From Ryuthela nishihirai (taxonomy: Eukaryota > Arthropoda > Arachnida > Araneae > Heptathelidae), in the NCBI GenBank assembly GCA_038380435.1, contig JAWZYU010000011.1, forward strand, positions 75,265,501-75,329,500: 64,000 bases of DNA, in the 5' to 3' direction. Made by a program: the position numbers and the translations under genes. The notes under the pieces are model-generated. The model made no database searches, had not been told where the DNA came from, and saw nothing but the letters and a program-made list of their open reading frames with translations. Of the stretch, positions 55,220 to 64,000 are shown piece after piece. Numbering within the stretch: the stretch's first letter is position 1; each line of letters starts with the position of its first letter.

Positions 55220-57735
55220 ACATCATCATCATGATCCTCAAGCAGCCATGGGCTACGGAGGTCCAACAAGACAGTGCAATTTAGTTCTCCAAGCATATCT
55301 GTCCTGAGCTACATCTGCTGCATCTGGCCACTGCACACCAATTCCAACAAGGTCCTGTTTCACATTGTCTGCCCACCGCATCCTAGGTCTCCCCTTCTTT
55401 CTGATGCCTTTAGGCACACTGTTCATAACCCTATTCACCAATCTATAATTATTCATACGGGCAACATGGCCAAACCAACGGAGTCTCTGCACAATATGCT
55501 GCTTAAAGGAGTTTGCAAACTCCTTTGCCTAACCTCATCATTAGTTACAAAGTTGAACCACCTAATACCCAAGATACTACGTAAGTATCTAGAATCAAAA
55601 GTATCTAGTTTCCTGTTATCTTGTTTACACAGCGTCCAAATTTCACTACCATGACTAACCCTAGAAAGAACCAAACTATTATACAGTCTAATTTTAGTCT
55701 TTAAGTGTATATATCTTTAAGTGCATATAGTGTTTAAGTGTATATAAGATCTATCTCCATAGATTCTTAAAAGTCCCGGCAGCAATCCCTATTCGTCTGT
55801 TAATCTCATGCCGCACATCACTAGTATCTGTTACATAACTCCCAAGATAATTAAACTGTGACACCTGCTCAAGACTGCAACCATTCAGATTAACTGAATC
55901 ACAGCCTGCCTGACCAATTTTCATCACGTTAATTTTCTCTCTGTTTATAATCAAACCTACTCTATTACCAGTTTCATCAACAGCTCGAATGAAAGAGTTC
56001 ATCTCATCAACATCATTTGCCAAAATGGCTAAATCATCAGCATAATCTAAATCAGAAATTTTAGTATCTCCAGTCCATTTAAGGCCAAAATCTTTCCCTT
56101 TAAGTGAATTTCGCATAACTTAATCAATAACCAAGCTAAAGAGAAGGAGACAAAATGCACCCTTTTCGAACACCAGAAGTAATGCAAAACCAATTGCTAC
56201 AAGCCTTACCAACTCTCACACACGACTCAGTGTTATTATAGAAGCTTTCATTATGTTAACTAACTTGTCAGGTATACCATATGATCTCACAATCAACCGC
56301 AAATTATAACGATCAACATAGTCGAAACCATTTTTGAAATCAACAAAGCTAGCAACCAAAGTTTTCTGAAACTCTAAACATTTCTCAAGAATCTGCCTAA
56401 GTGAAAATATCTGATCCACACATCTCCTACCACTTCTGAATCCACATTGCTCATCACGCAATTTCCTGTAAACCGGATTCTTTATTCCATTAAGCATAAT
56501 CATGCAAAGAACTTTACCTGGAACAGAAAGTAGTCTGATACCTCTTTAGTTATCGCAAGTACTGCGATCACCTTTTTCAAAAATAGGGATAAAAATAGCT
56601 CTGGTAAAATCCTTAGGAACCATGCCTTTATCATAAAAGATATTCAAAATTTGAGTCGTCCGTTTGGTAAGCGAAATATTCCTAAACATTTTCGTAGTAT
56701 TTTCATCTACCCCTGGAGAGTTATGTAGTTTAAGTTTAGAAATAGTCAAAATAGCTTCAGATTGTGTTATAGGGCCAACATTAAAGCCAATAATGCATCT
56801 ATCATCATTATAAACAATGGGAGTAGAACTAACCACATTGTTCAGAACGTCACTGCAATGCTCATCCCACCTAGCCATGACAGAATCCTCACCTTCTATA
56901 ACCTTACCTTGTTTATCCTTCAATCCCTGCGTACCTGTCCGTTTTCTACCACACAAAACATTAACTATCTGGAACAGGTCTCTGCTGTTGTGCTATCTAA
57001 CTGCTTCCTCGGCTTTGTCAGCCAAGCCATCAATCCAAAGATTCTTATCAGCTGCTAACTGATCCTTTACACGTTTATTAAGCTCTCTGTAATGCTTAGT
57101 ATCTCTGTATTATTAGGACTGGTAGAGTATTGATTAAGGACATTCCTGCAGTTTTTTCTTTCTGAAATAAGCTCAAGTGCCTTATCGTTCAAATAATTCT
57201 GTCTCCTCTGCTCCTTTTTTCCTAAAAGACTGCTGTTAGTGTACAAAAAAGCCTGCTTAAAATGATCCCATTCTTCCTCAACGTCAGTAGTAAGTAAACC
57301 ATGACTATCATAATGACTAAGTAATCTATTATGGTAGCTGTAGCTATAACTGGGTCTTTCAAAGCTTCAGAATTAAAGGTAAATTTTTTGACATTAGTAC
57401 AACATTTCTTACGTTTAAGTTTCAAGACACTTTTAACAGGGTAATGGTCAGATCCAATTTCAATTCCACTATATGACCTGGTATTCCTAACAGAATTAGC
57501 CCATTTGCTGTTAATTAATATGTAATCAATCATATTCATATGCATCCCATCTGGTGAAACCCATGGGTACTTATGTATGTCGAGTTGTTTGTAATAAGTG
57601 TTATTTATTCTCAAACTGTTAAGTTTGCTTAGGAAACATTGCCCATTGCCATGCAGCTACCGATACCAAAACAGCCTACGACCAAAGGTCAGTACCAAAT
57701 TTGGCATTGAAGTCACCTAGAAAAAGGGTAATATT
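55220..57735 (-). pseudogene. LINE D: RTE-like endonuclease-reverse transcriptase, main part
   Basis: Single-ORF LINE. Down the minus strand: GDFNAKFGTD at ~57705; SPDG...MIDYILI and GIEIGSDHYPV at ~57470 (end of the AP-endonuclease; the GSDH catalytic His is present); KLHNSPGVDENTTKMF at ~56710 (RT start); IFIPIFEKGDRS; QCGFRSGRRCVDQ at ~56440; FVDFKNGFDYVDR at ~56320; LDYADDLAIL at ~56045 (catalytic YADD intact); YGSE-like HGSEIWTL at ~55650; MQRLRWFGHVARM at ~55490; GRPRMRWADNVKQD; VGPP stop at ~55253; then a (ATGATG)n 3' tail. Several frameshifts, so inactive, but all domains are recognisable. Its endonuclease beginning is displaced to 58500-58660 by LINE E. Confidence 0.9.
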
Positions 57736-57737
57736 AT

Positions 57738-58495
57738 TAAATTTATTTATAAGAACAAAATAACAAAACAGTACAAAAACTTGCATATACAAACAGAAAA
57801 CAATATTAGCGCAAGGCAGTAAAAGAATAAAATGTAAACAAAATAAATAAAATAAACTTACATATTAGCAGACCTTTGAGCAATTTGCTCATTTTGGATG
57901 ACAAATTGAATTATTGCAATATGATAAATGTTTTTAGTGACAAATATATATGTGTCATTATGTAAAAAACAAAATATTATTGAATAATCTTAAAGTAATC
58001 ATCAATATTTGAAGCAGTAATAACAAAATTTTGAACTTTCAATTTAAAAACACTGTATGAACGTTCATTTCTAATTTCATTAGGTAAGGGATTAAATATT
58101 CTAGGAGCTAAAAATAAATAGTGCTTATGAGCTATATCTTTCTTTACTTTAGGGATTACAAATAAAAGACCAGATTGACGAGTAGCATACTCTTTTTATT
58201 TAACTTGTAAAAGTGTTGGATTTTTAAAAATAAAAACAGTTGTATTATATATATATATAGTGATCTCAAACTAAGAATTTTATAATCACAAATAACTTTA
58301 GTCATATAGACTTTATCATGAAATGTCATAACTTTTAAGAATTTATATTGTACTTTACTAACACATTCAATAATATTCATATAAGTACCCCCAACTAGTC
58401 AAAGCATATTTTTAAAGAGACTGTATCCAAGCAAAATAAAGAGTAATTAAAAATCTTCTAGAGATAAATATAATAATAAATATATAAATAATAAA
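57738..58495 (-). mobile_element. LINE E: 3' end of a CR1-like LINE inserted in LINE D
   Basis: Down the minus strand: LYFAWIQSL and KYALTSWGGTYMNII at ~58450-58370, VQYKFLKVMTF at ~58345, and LLFVIPKVKKDIAHKHYLFL then APRIFNPLPNEIRNERSYSV at ~58165-58050, the usual C-terminal block of CR1/L2-like ORF2. A ~280-bp 3' UTR ends at AATAAATTTAATAATATT. It lacks 5' sequence, as truncated insertions do. It may belong to the same family as LINE A, whose 3' end is missing. Confidence 0.8.
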
Positions 58496-58660
58496 AATAT
58501 CTCCTTTCTTGACAGAATTTAAAATATCCTGAAGTTGTCCGCAAAACCTATCCTTCTCATCCTCATCGGCATCCTCAGTGGGAGGCATAGCAGCAAATAA
58601 CATTCAAGTCTTTAATGCTTGTCTGAAATTTACGTGCAGAAGATTTAAAATTAATAAATC
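58496..58660 (-). pseudogene. LINE D endonuclease, displaced upstream part
   Basis: DLNVICCYA, then, after a one-base shift, PTEDADEDEKDRFCGQLQDI, LNSVKKGDIF. RTE-like endonucleases continue this directly with IIMGDFNAK; here LINE E intervenes and GDFNAK follows at 57705. Confidence 0.85.
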
Positions 58661-59330
58661 TTTTATATCAATCTATTTTATTGTGGTTTTGGCTGAGATG
58701 TCCATTGCTATCGATGATGTTAATCAAACAAGCTTTACTCCTTGAGAGCACGCAGATGGCAATGGAGTCTAGGAAGTGGGAAATGATTGAGAGAAATAGA
58801 AAGTGGAAGAACCAACGGCAGCAGTTCGTTTTTATACTTGCAACTTCCAGAAATAAGTGAAGAGAGCTCATATTCCACTCAAGATTATCGCAAGCCGTCT
58901 AAACGCAGAGGACCTTACTTTAACTTCTGCTGTAAGAGAATATCTTTCATCGAATTGACCAAAAACATCTTTTTTTTTTCCGGCCCCGAGTGAGGGAAAG
59001 AAAACGACACAGTGTTTTGATTAGCCGAAATCTGACACCGGGTGCGGTCAATCAATCGAATGTCGCCAAATATAAAAAGAATCATCAGTTCCCATGTTAC
59101 TGTCCCGTTGCGCTTCCTTTCAAGTTAGTCGAGAACGGAGGAAACTAGATAATCCCAAGGGATTTTGCCTTCACTTCAACGATAATATCTGTGGGATGTC
59201 ACAATTCTCTCTGTGGAAACGATTCTATCTGTGGGATGTCACAATTCACAATTCTCTGTGTTGATGTCTCATGGTTCGGACTTCCAAAGGAGCAGCGCCA
59301 GTTATATTAGAAATATGGTCCAAATCTGCG
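58661..59330. other. No supported gene
   Basis: Somewhat GC-richer at 58970-59170. CTGTGGGATGTCACAATTC is duplicated at 59190 and 59233. No frame or family recognised. Confidence 0.45.
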
Positions 59331-59342
59331 TCTGAGGAGAGG

Positions 59343-59730
59343 GTTGTTGGGTTGTTTTACCTCTGAGCGGCACTTTTTTGCACAACGTGGGCTAAATGGC
59401 CAGGTCACATGGACCCCGAAGGCTCAGAGAAGATTGGGGGAGGGGACCCACTGGAACAGCTGTTGGGAGACAGATGGTAGCCTCCCGTCAAGGCCATCCA
59501 GCGTGTTCTTTAACATGCACAGGGTATGGCTCTCCCGCACACGGGGCCACGGCTTAACGTCCCATCCGACGGACGGCGATCTTTCCAAGCCCATCGGTGT
59601 CCCCTACTGACCGTGGGCAGGGCGGGGAATTTTGCGGAGATAAATCTCAACGCTGACCCAGCTGGGACTCGAACCTGGGAACTACAGATTACGAGCCTGG
59701 CGCGCTACCGACTGAGCCACCCCCCGCCCC
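59343..59730 (-). mobile_element. F1 SINE, full length, young
   Basis: 388 bp flanked by a perfect 12-bp target duplication TCTGAGGAGAGG (59331-59342 and 59731-59742). The minus strand starts GGGGCGGGGGGTGGCTCAGT, with an intact A-box and B-box (GGTTCGAGTCC), so a Pol III promoter could work. Near-identical to 61782-62165. Confidence 0.96.
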
Positions 59731-59742
59731 TCTGAGGAGAGG

Positions 59743-61440
59743 TTAATGGTAGCTATGTTCCATATACCAGAAGCTTTTTGCATAACTCTTCCTGGTTCCT
59801 CACTGCTGACTATTTAAGTCTATATCTAGATGCTACATGAATACACTGAACCCTCGATTTATACCACTACAGGGGAAGGGATGTCAGTTAATACCCAATG
59901 TTTATATAATGCACCGAGTGCAAGATCATGCCTTACAATAACCGAAGCAGTACGTTAGGAGGACAATTAAATAAACGAATATATGCATCTGTTACCTGTA
60001 ATAGCAGTAAAGAAGTGAAAGAAACAATAATGTATAGGAAGCAGGAAAACGTTTTTTCTGAGTCTGAGGGTTTATGATAGCAGAGGGTTTATGATATCTT
60101 TATGTGAGGCTCCTTTATGTACTCTCCACTTTTAGATAGCCACTTGAGAAAGCCACTTGTAAAAGAGCGAATTGAGTCTTTCACTGAACAATAGCAGATC
60201 AACGGAAGTACGCTTTCGTAAACTCGATGTTTTACCCCAGTTATGCCCAAATAGTAATTAAAAGACCATCTTAACAATGTAATTAATAGTAATGACATTA
60301 AAATAACTATTAATGCCAATGTTTTAATTAATTTTTTGTAAGGAAAGAAAACTAATGCTTCCAATAATTATTTCTTTCATTATGTGCGAAATCTGAAGAA
60401 GACGCGACAAGAATTAACTTTTCGTTTTAGCTTTGTGTTTCTTATTTTGCATCACTGAGTGAAGATGTCTGGAGAGAGATGCGGTGGAAGGTGATGATGA
60501 CTCGCCAGAGAGATTCTGATCAAAAGAGTAAAGCGTACACTGACTCTAATAATCTGTGAACGAGGCTTTGCAATCCCTGAAAGAGACGAAGATATAAGAG
60601 AAGGAAATTATCCACGAATTAAATTATTAGTAGGAAGGAAAAACAAACAAACTAGAGGTGCGAATATGTGAATGAAGTCTTCGCAACATTAACTATCGAT
60701 CCTCCTGTATCTTGAGTGGAATGAGTCCCAACGAAGAGTTCGACTAATTGAAGAAATTTAACTACTGAAATAAATATTAGTTCTCCCACCCAATTGCTTA
60801 TCTACTGTACCAATGCTTTTTAATTTCAGTCGGAAGAAATGTGAATGCCATCTATTTCTTAATTTAATTGAATTTCTTTCTCTACAGGTTTATCTCTATG
60901 CCTAACAGATAATTATAAGCCATAATTATCCGCATTAGTAGGCGTTATATTCCACTGCTTTTTTCCTCCAATTGCTGCCTCTTCAGATGATCAGATGCTC
61001 TTCCATCCGAACATCTTCCTTTCACGAGCAACATCCTCTCCCTTAATGACGACTGTTCTGTCGTCGCTTACACTGCAAAGGAAAACAATTCACCAAGTCC
61101 CGATGGTTGGCATTCTGCCAACTCGTGTCTGCTGTAGATTTGTCCTCGTAGGAGAATGGGTGGGTAGAATTCTTCCCTTGCTAGCAGCTCCAGAGAGAGA
61201 ATCAACCATTGGACATCTAGCACAAATTAAATTCCTTTGGGTCATTTTAAAAACAATTATCATGTTTCGCTCCAGCAGGTAAATAAGGATTTCTTAGTAT
61301 TTCAGAGAAATGAACCGAGGATTATGAACTGAATTCCTTTTAACTCTTTAAATCGGGAATTAATTTTGTTAATATAATTACGTTTGGAGCAAAATACTAT
61401 TGTTATTTGGACGCAAATATACATCATTGATAAGGAGTAT
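59743..61440. other. No supported gene
   Basis: Ordinary AT-rich sequence. A 95-codon frame at 60995 shows no family. Confidence 0.45.
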
Positions 61441-61444
61441 ATAA

Positions 61445-61770
61445 AAAGAAAATTAAAATACAAAATTTAAAACAAGCCTTTATTAAGTGTAAATTTATTA
61501 AATATGACAAAATTAGTTGAAAAAAATTGGTTTTGCTCCGAGTGGGATTCGAATCCATGTCTCCCAGAAACAGTCGCTAAAAATCCGAACATATGGTTGA
61601 ATGCATAATTCGGAAAAATATCTGGCACGAAAGTTTGCCAGATCAATAATTTCTAAACAAATCGTTGCCAGATAATTTTCCTGAATTCTGTAATCAACCA
61701 TATGTTCGGATATTTTTTGAACGACTGTATGGCAACCATTACACCATCGGAGACTAACCATTTCAACAAT
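61445..61770 (-). mobile_element. F5 SINE split by a MITE
   Basis: On the minus strand the head reads CTCCGATGGTGTAATGGTTG (A-box) up to 61730, then the MITE, then ATGGATTCGAATCCCACTCGGAG (B-box plus acceptor). CTCCGA at the start pairs with TCGGAG at the end, a complete acceptor stem once the MITE is ignored. The tail runs to ~61445 and resembles the arms at 62369-62665. Confidence 0.75.
61571..61727. mobile_element. 157-bp MITE (diverged family member)
   Basis: CAGTCGCTAAAAATCCGAAC at the left end, inverse at the right (CGACTG, then TA). The left flank is AA rather than TA, so the left junction has mutated. Confidence 0.85.
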
Positions 61771-61781
61771 ATGACATATAG

Positions 61782-62165
61782 TTTGGTTTGTTTTACCTCT
61801 GAGCGGCACTTTTTTGCACACAATGGGCTAAATGGCCAGGTCACATGGACCCCGAAGGCTCAGAGAAGGTTGGGGGAGGGGACCCACTGGAACAGCTGTT
61901 GGGAGATAGAGGGTAGCCTCCCGTCAAGGCCATCCAGCGTGTTCTTTAACATGCACAGGGTATGGCTCTCCCGCACACGAGGCCACGGCTTAACGTCCCA
62001 TCCGACGGACGGCGATCTTTCCAAGCCCATCGGTGTCCCCTACTGACCGTGGGCAGGGCGGGGAATTTTGCGGAGATAAATCTCAACGCTGACCCAGCTG
62101 GGACTCGAACCTGGGAACTACAGATTACGAGCCTGACGCGCTACCGACTGAGCCACCCCCGCCCC
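61782..62165 (-). mobile_element. F1 SINE, full length, young
   Basis: 384 bp flanked by a perfect 12-bp target duplication TATGACATATAG (61770-61781 and 62166-62177). It differs from the 59-kb copy at only a few bases (for example GATAGAGGG versus GACAGATGG and ACGAGGCC versus ACGGGGCC). Confidence 0.96.
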
Positions 62166-62264
62166 TATGACATATAGACATTCCCACATATTTTTGTTGA
62201 TTCGCCCATAGTGCCATCTTGTTGGGAAGCGGACAACCAACCTGCCTTATGAAAGCAATATTTT

Positions 62265-62335
62265 TCAATATATATATATACAATATATATTTCGATATAT
62301 ATGCAATATAAATACAATATTATATACAATGGAAG
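62265..62335. repeat. AT microsatellite region
   Basis: Runs of ATATAT interleaved with CAATATA. Confidence 0.85.
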
Positions 62336-62368
62336 TAATATTTTTCACTCATACTCACAGAGTTATAT

Positions 62369-62665
62369 AAATAATTCAGTAATAAAATATCACAGGAAAA
62401 TATCCTATAGGCAAGACACACTTCACATATTTAGCTGAAAAAAATTTGATTTTGCTCTTAGTGGGATTCGAACTCAAATATGCGGGAATGCTTATAGGTC
62501 ACATTGCTAAAGAGAGTGATTCGTCTCCGCTGATGTAGTGATGTTTCTGGAAGATGTGGGTTCGTATCTGACTCAGGGCAAAACCGAAATCTTTTTCAGT
62601 TTATTATTACAAGTGTTTCTTATCTACAGGATATTTTCCTGTGATATTTTATTGCTGAATAAATT
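62369..62665. mobile_element. Head-to-head F5 SINE pair (inverted arms)
   Basis: Left arm 62369-62478 and right arm 62553-62660 are inverse copies: AATAAAATATCACAGGAAAA at the outer ends and B-box-like GTGGGATTCGAACTC / GTGGGTTCGTATCTG at the inner ends. Both tRNA-like heads face inward. Confidence 0.65.
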
Positions 62666-62844
62666 ACATGTTCTCATATGAGAAAGCAATTTCGAAAAAG
62701 TATATCGCTTAGCAATTTTTTTATTAATGAAAAACAAATTTATAGTTACTGTTTCCTTATGGGCCCAGGGGCACTGAAAGGGTTAAAAGTAAATTTACTC
62801 AACTTAATTTTAAATTATTAGTAATCCCTACAAATTGATGCATC

Positions 62845-62945
62845 TGTGGCGCGTCGGTTCGCGATGACACTGCAGTAGCCGGGGCCAGGATTCGAATCCC
62901 GGTGAGACATGGTTGTGTGTTTGTTATTGTATGAGAAACCAGAAC
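62845..62945 (+). mobile_element. tRNA-like SINE head
   Basis: GGCGCGTCGGTTCGCGATGA as a possible A-box region and B-box GGATTCGAATCCCGG. No body match elsewhere in the window. Confidence 0.4.
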
Positions 62946-63069
62946 AAGACTAAAAAAAGGTTGTATGTTTTCGGCTTTCTTTTACAAAAAAGTAATAATA
63001 TCAGCCTTCTATACAATTTAATTATGTTTCGTGTTTTTATTTTGTATTGTTTTCACTTTGTGGCCCTTC

Positions 63070-63500
63070 TGTAGAGATTCAGTTTGCTTTTAGAGATATA
63101 GGAAAAGTTTTTCTGGGTTGGATAGATATTAACGAATTATCAAGATTCACGTTTTCCGACTCTCCCAATAGTTTTAATAATTTCCTCTAAGAGCGTAAAA
63201 AATCGTAAATGGCAAAAACTTTAAACGACTATTGTAGAGATCTATTCATGATTCATGCTCGAAATTTGAAATTTTGGTGGTGGTGTGTGGCAGTCAAGGA
63301 GTTTATATTGAGAGCAGTAATTCGACCCCTTTTATACAGGTGGGTGAGGAAAAGGAATCTTTTTCGTTTTAAGAGGAAAATGAAATATTCTTTTTGGGTT
63401 GTCTAGGTACTAAGGAAACATTAGTATTCACATTTTACAAATTATCAGGTGGTTTTATTTTCCATTGTTACAATGTGCAAATAACGAAAAACAAAACGCT
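63070..63500 (+). repeat. Two units of the ~240-295 bp ancient repeat
   Basis: GGTTGGATAGATATTAACGA at ~63115 and GGGTTGTCTAGGTACTAAGG at ~63396, each followed by text matching 19390-20300, with CGACCCCTTTTATACAGGTG then GAGGAAAAGGAATC between them. Confidence 0.6.
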
Positions 63501-63734
63501 TCATTTTCACTGTAAACTAACATTCCACATTCGCCATAGGTGATATGTTGATCTTTTAGTTACTTTTTGTCTTTTGAACACCACGATATGCACATTCAAC
63601 ACAGATCATTTGATTCAGCTCGCAATTCTTATCATCACGTGATAATGCAGATGTTCTCATTGATTTATCGAGTTCCATATATACGATAACATCTCTGCTA
63701 ACACCTTTGAAGTAGAACTGAATAATATTTTAGT

Positions 63735-64000
63735 ACAGTTAAATGTCAGTATAGCGAAATCGGGAGGTGACCAAAATGTATCTACTATATAAAAATTTCG
63801 TTATACTGAAATGCAATAAAAAGTGTGCTGCGATAGCTACATATTACAAAAAAAATGATCGTTATGAAAGAAATTTACTACGCATTAAAGTATACTTCTT
63901 AAAAAAGTCAATTTTTTTAACTGTCTGTTACAGCATGCATGTCTCCTTGACTTCTTAAATTACGTCGCAACTCTGCAACATGTTGTCTGGAAAGATTCCG
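63735..64000 (+). mobile_element. Possible pogo/Tigger-type element entering at window end
   Basis: TA|CAGTTAAATGTCAGTATAGC then GAAATCGGGAGGTGACCAAAA and TTTCGTTATACTGAAAT: the CAGT(T/C)...TATA.CGAAAT(C)GG pattern of pogo-like ends. The rest lies outside the window. Confidence 0.45.

Overview
The window looks like intergenic or intronic DNA from an animal genome. It is AT-rich, and almost everything recognisable in it is a mobile element or its remains. I see no rRNA or tRNA gene, no operon-like packing, and no intact host protein gene. The mix of mariner, Tc1, hAT, RTE-like, Jockey-like and CR1-like elements, PHD-finger ORF1 proteins and several tRNA-headed SINE families fits an arthropod. 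A chelicerate such as a spider is my guess, but nothing here proves it. Family labels (F1-F5, LINE A-G) are mine.

Layout. 1-4.0 kb: an F1 SINE, a foldback element holding a 52-bp tandem array, an F2 SINE, a Tc1 relic and half a mariner. 4.1-11.2 kb: SINEs (F1, F3, F4), a palindromic MITE, a CpG-rich patch and a GC-rich segment bounded by 15-bp direct repeats. 11.4-13.9 kb: a non-autonomous hAT with a perfect 8-bp target duplication and a dead Tc1 transposase. 15.0-15.7 kb: an F4 composite and a possible signal-peptide exon, the only candidate host coding sequence. 17.4-20.7 kb: MITEs and an old tandem repeat. 21.4-26.3 kb: a CR1-like LINE (A) interrupted by a second LINE (B) and by a SINE. 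27-33.2 kb: hAT MITEs, LINE relics and a second foldback. 33.2-37.6 kb: an LTR-like element whose only coding content is a decayed, charged, Gag-like protein. 38.1-42.1 kb: two pseudogene copies of a repeat-associated protein family that I cannot name, and LINE tails. 43.5-54.1 kb: decayed F1 SINEs, a 22-bp TAATTA array and two compound MITEs sharing a spacer. 54.5-58.7 kb: a Jockey-like fragment and an RTE-like LINE (D) with another LINE (E) inside its endonuclease. 59.3-64 kb: two young F1 SINEs, an F5 SINE split by a MITE, and a probable pogo/Tigger end.

The elements do not act together as a pathway. What can be read is a history of nested insertions, dated relative to each other by target duplications and by reading frames that resume across an insert. 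The least explained items are the compound MITE unit, the head-to-head F4 SINE pairs with a shared spacer, a ~95-bp unit seen both inside and outside F4, the GC-rich 8.2-8.9 kb segment, and the LTR-like element with no visible pol.
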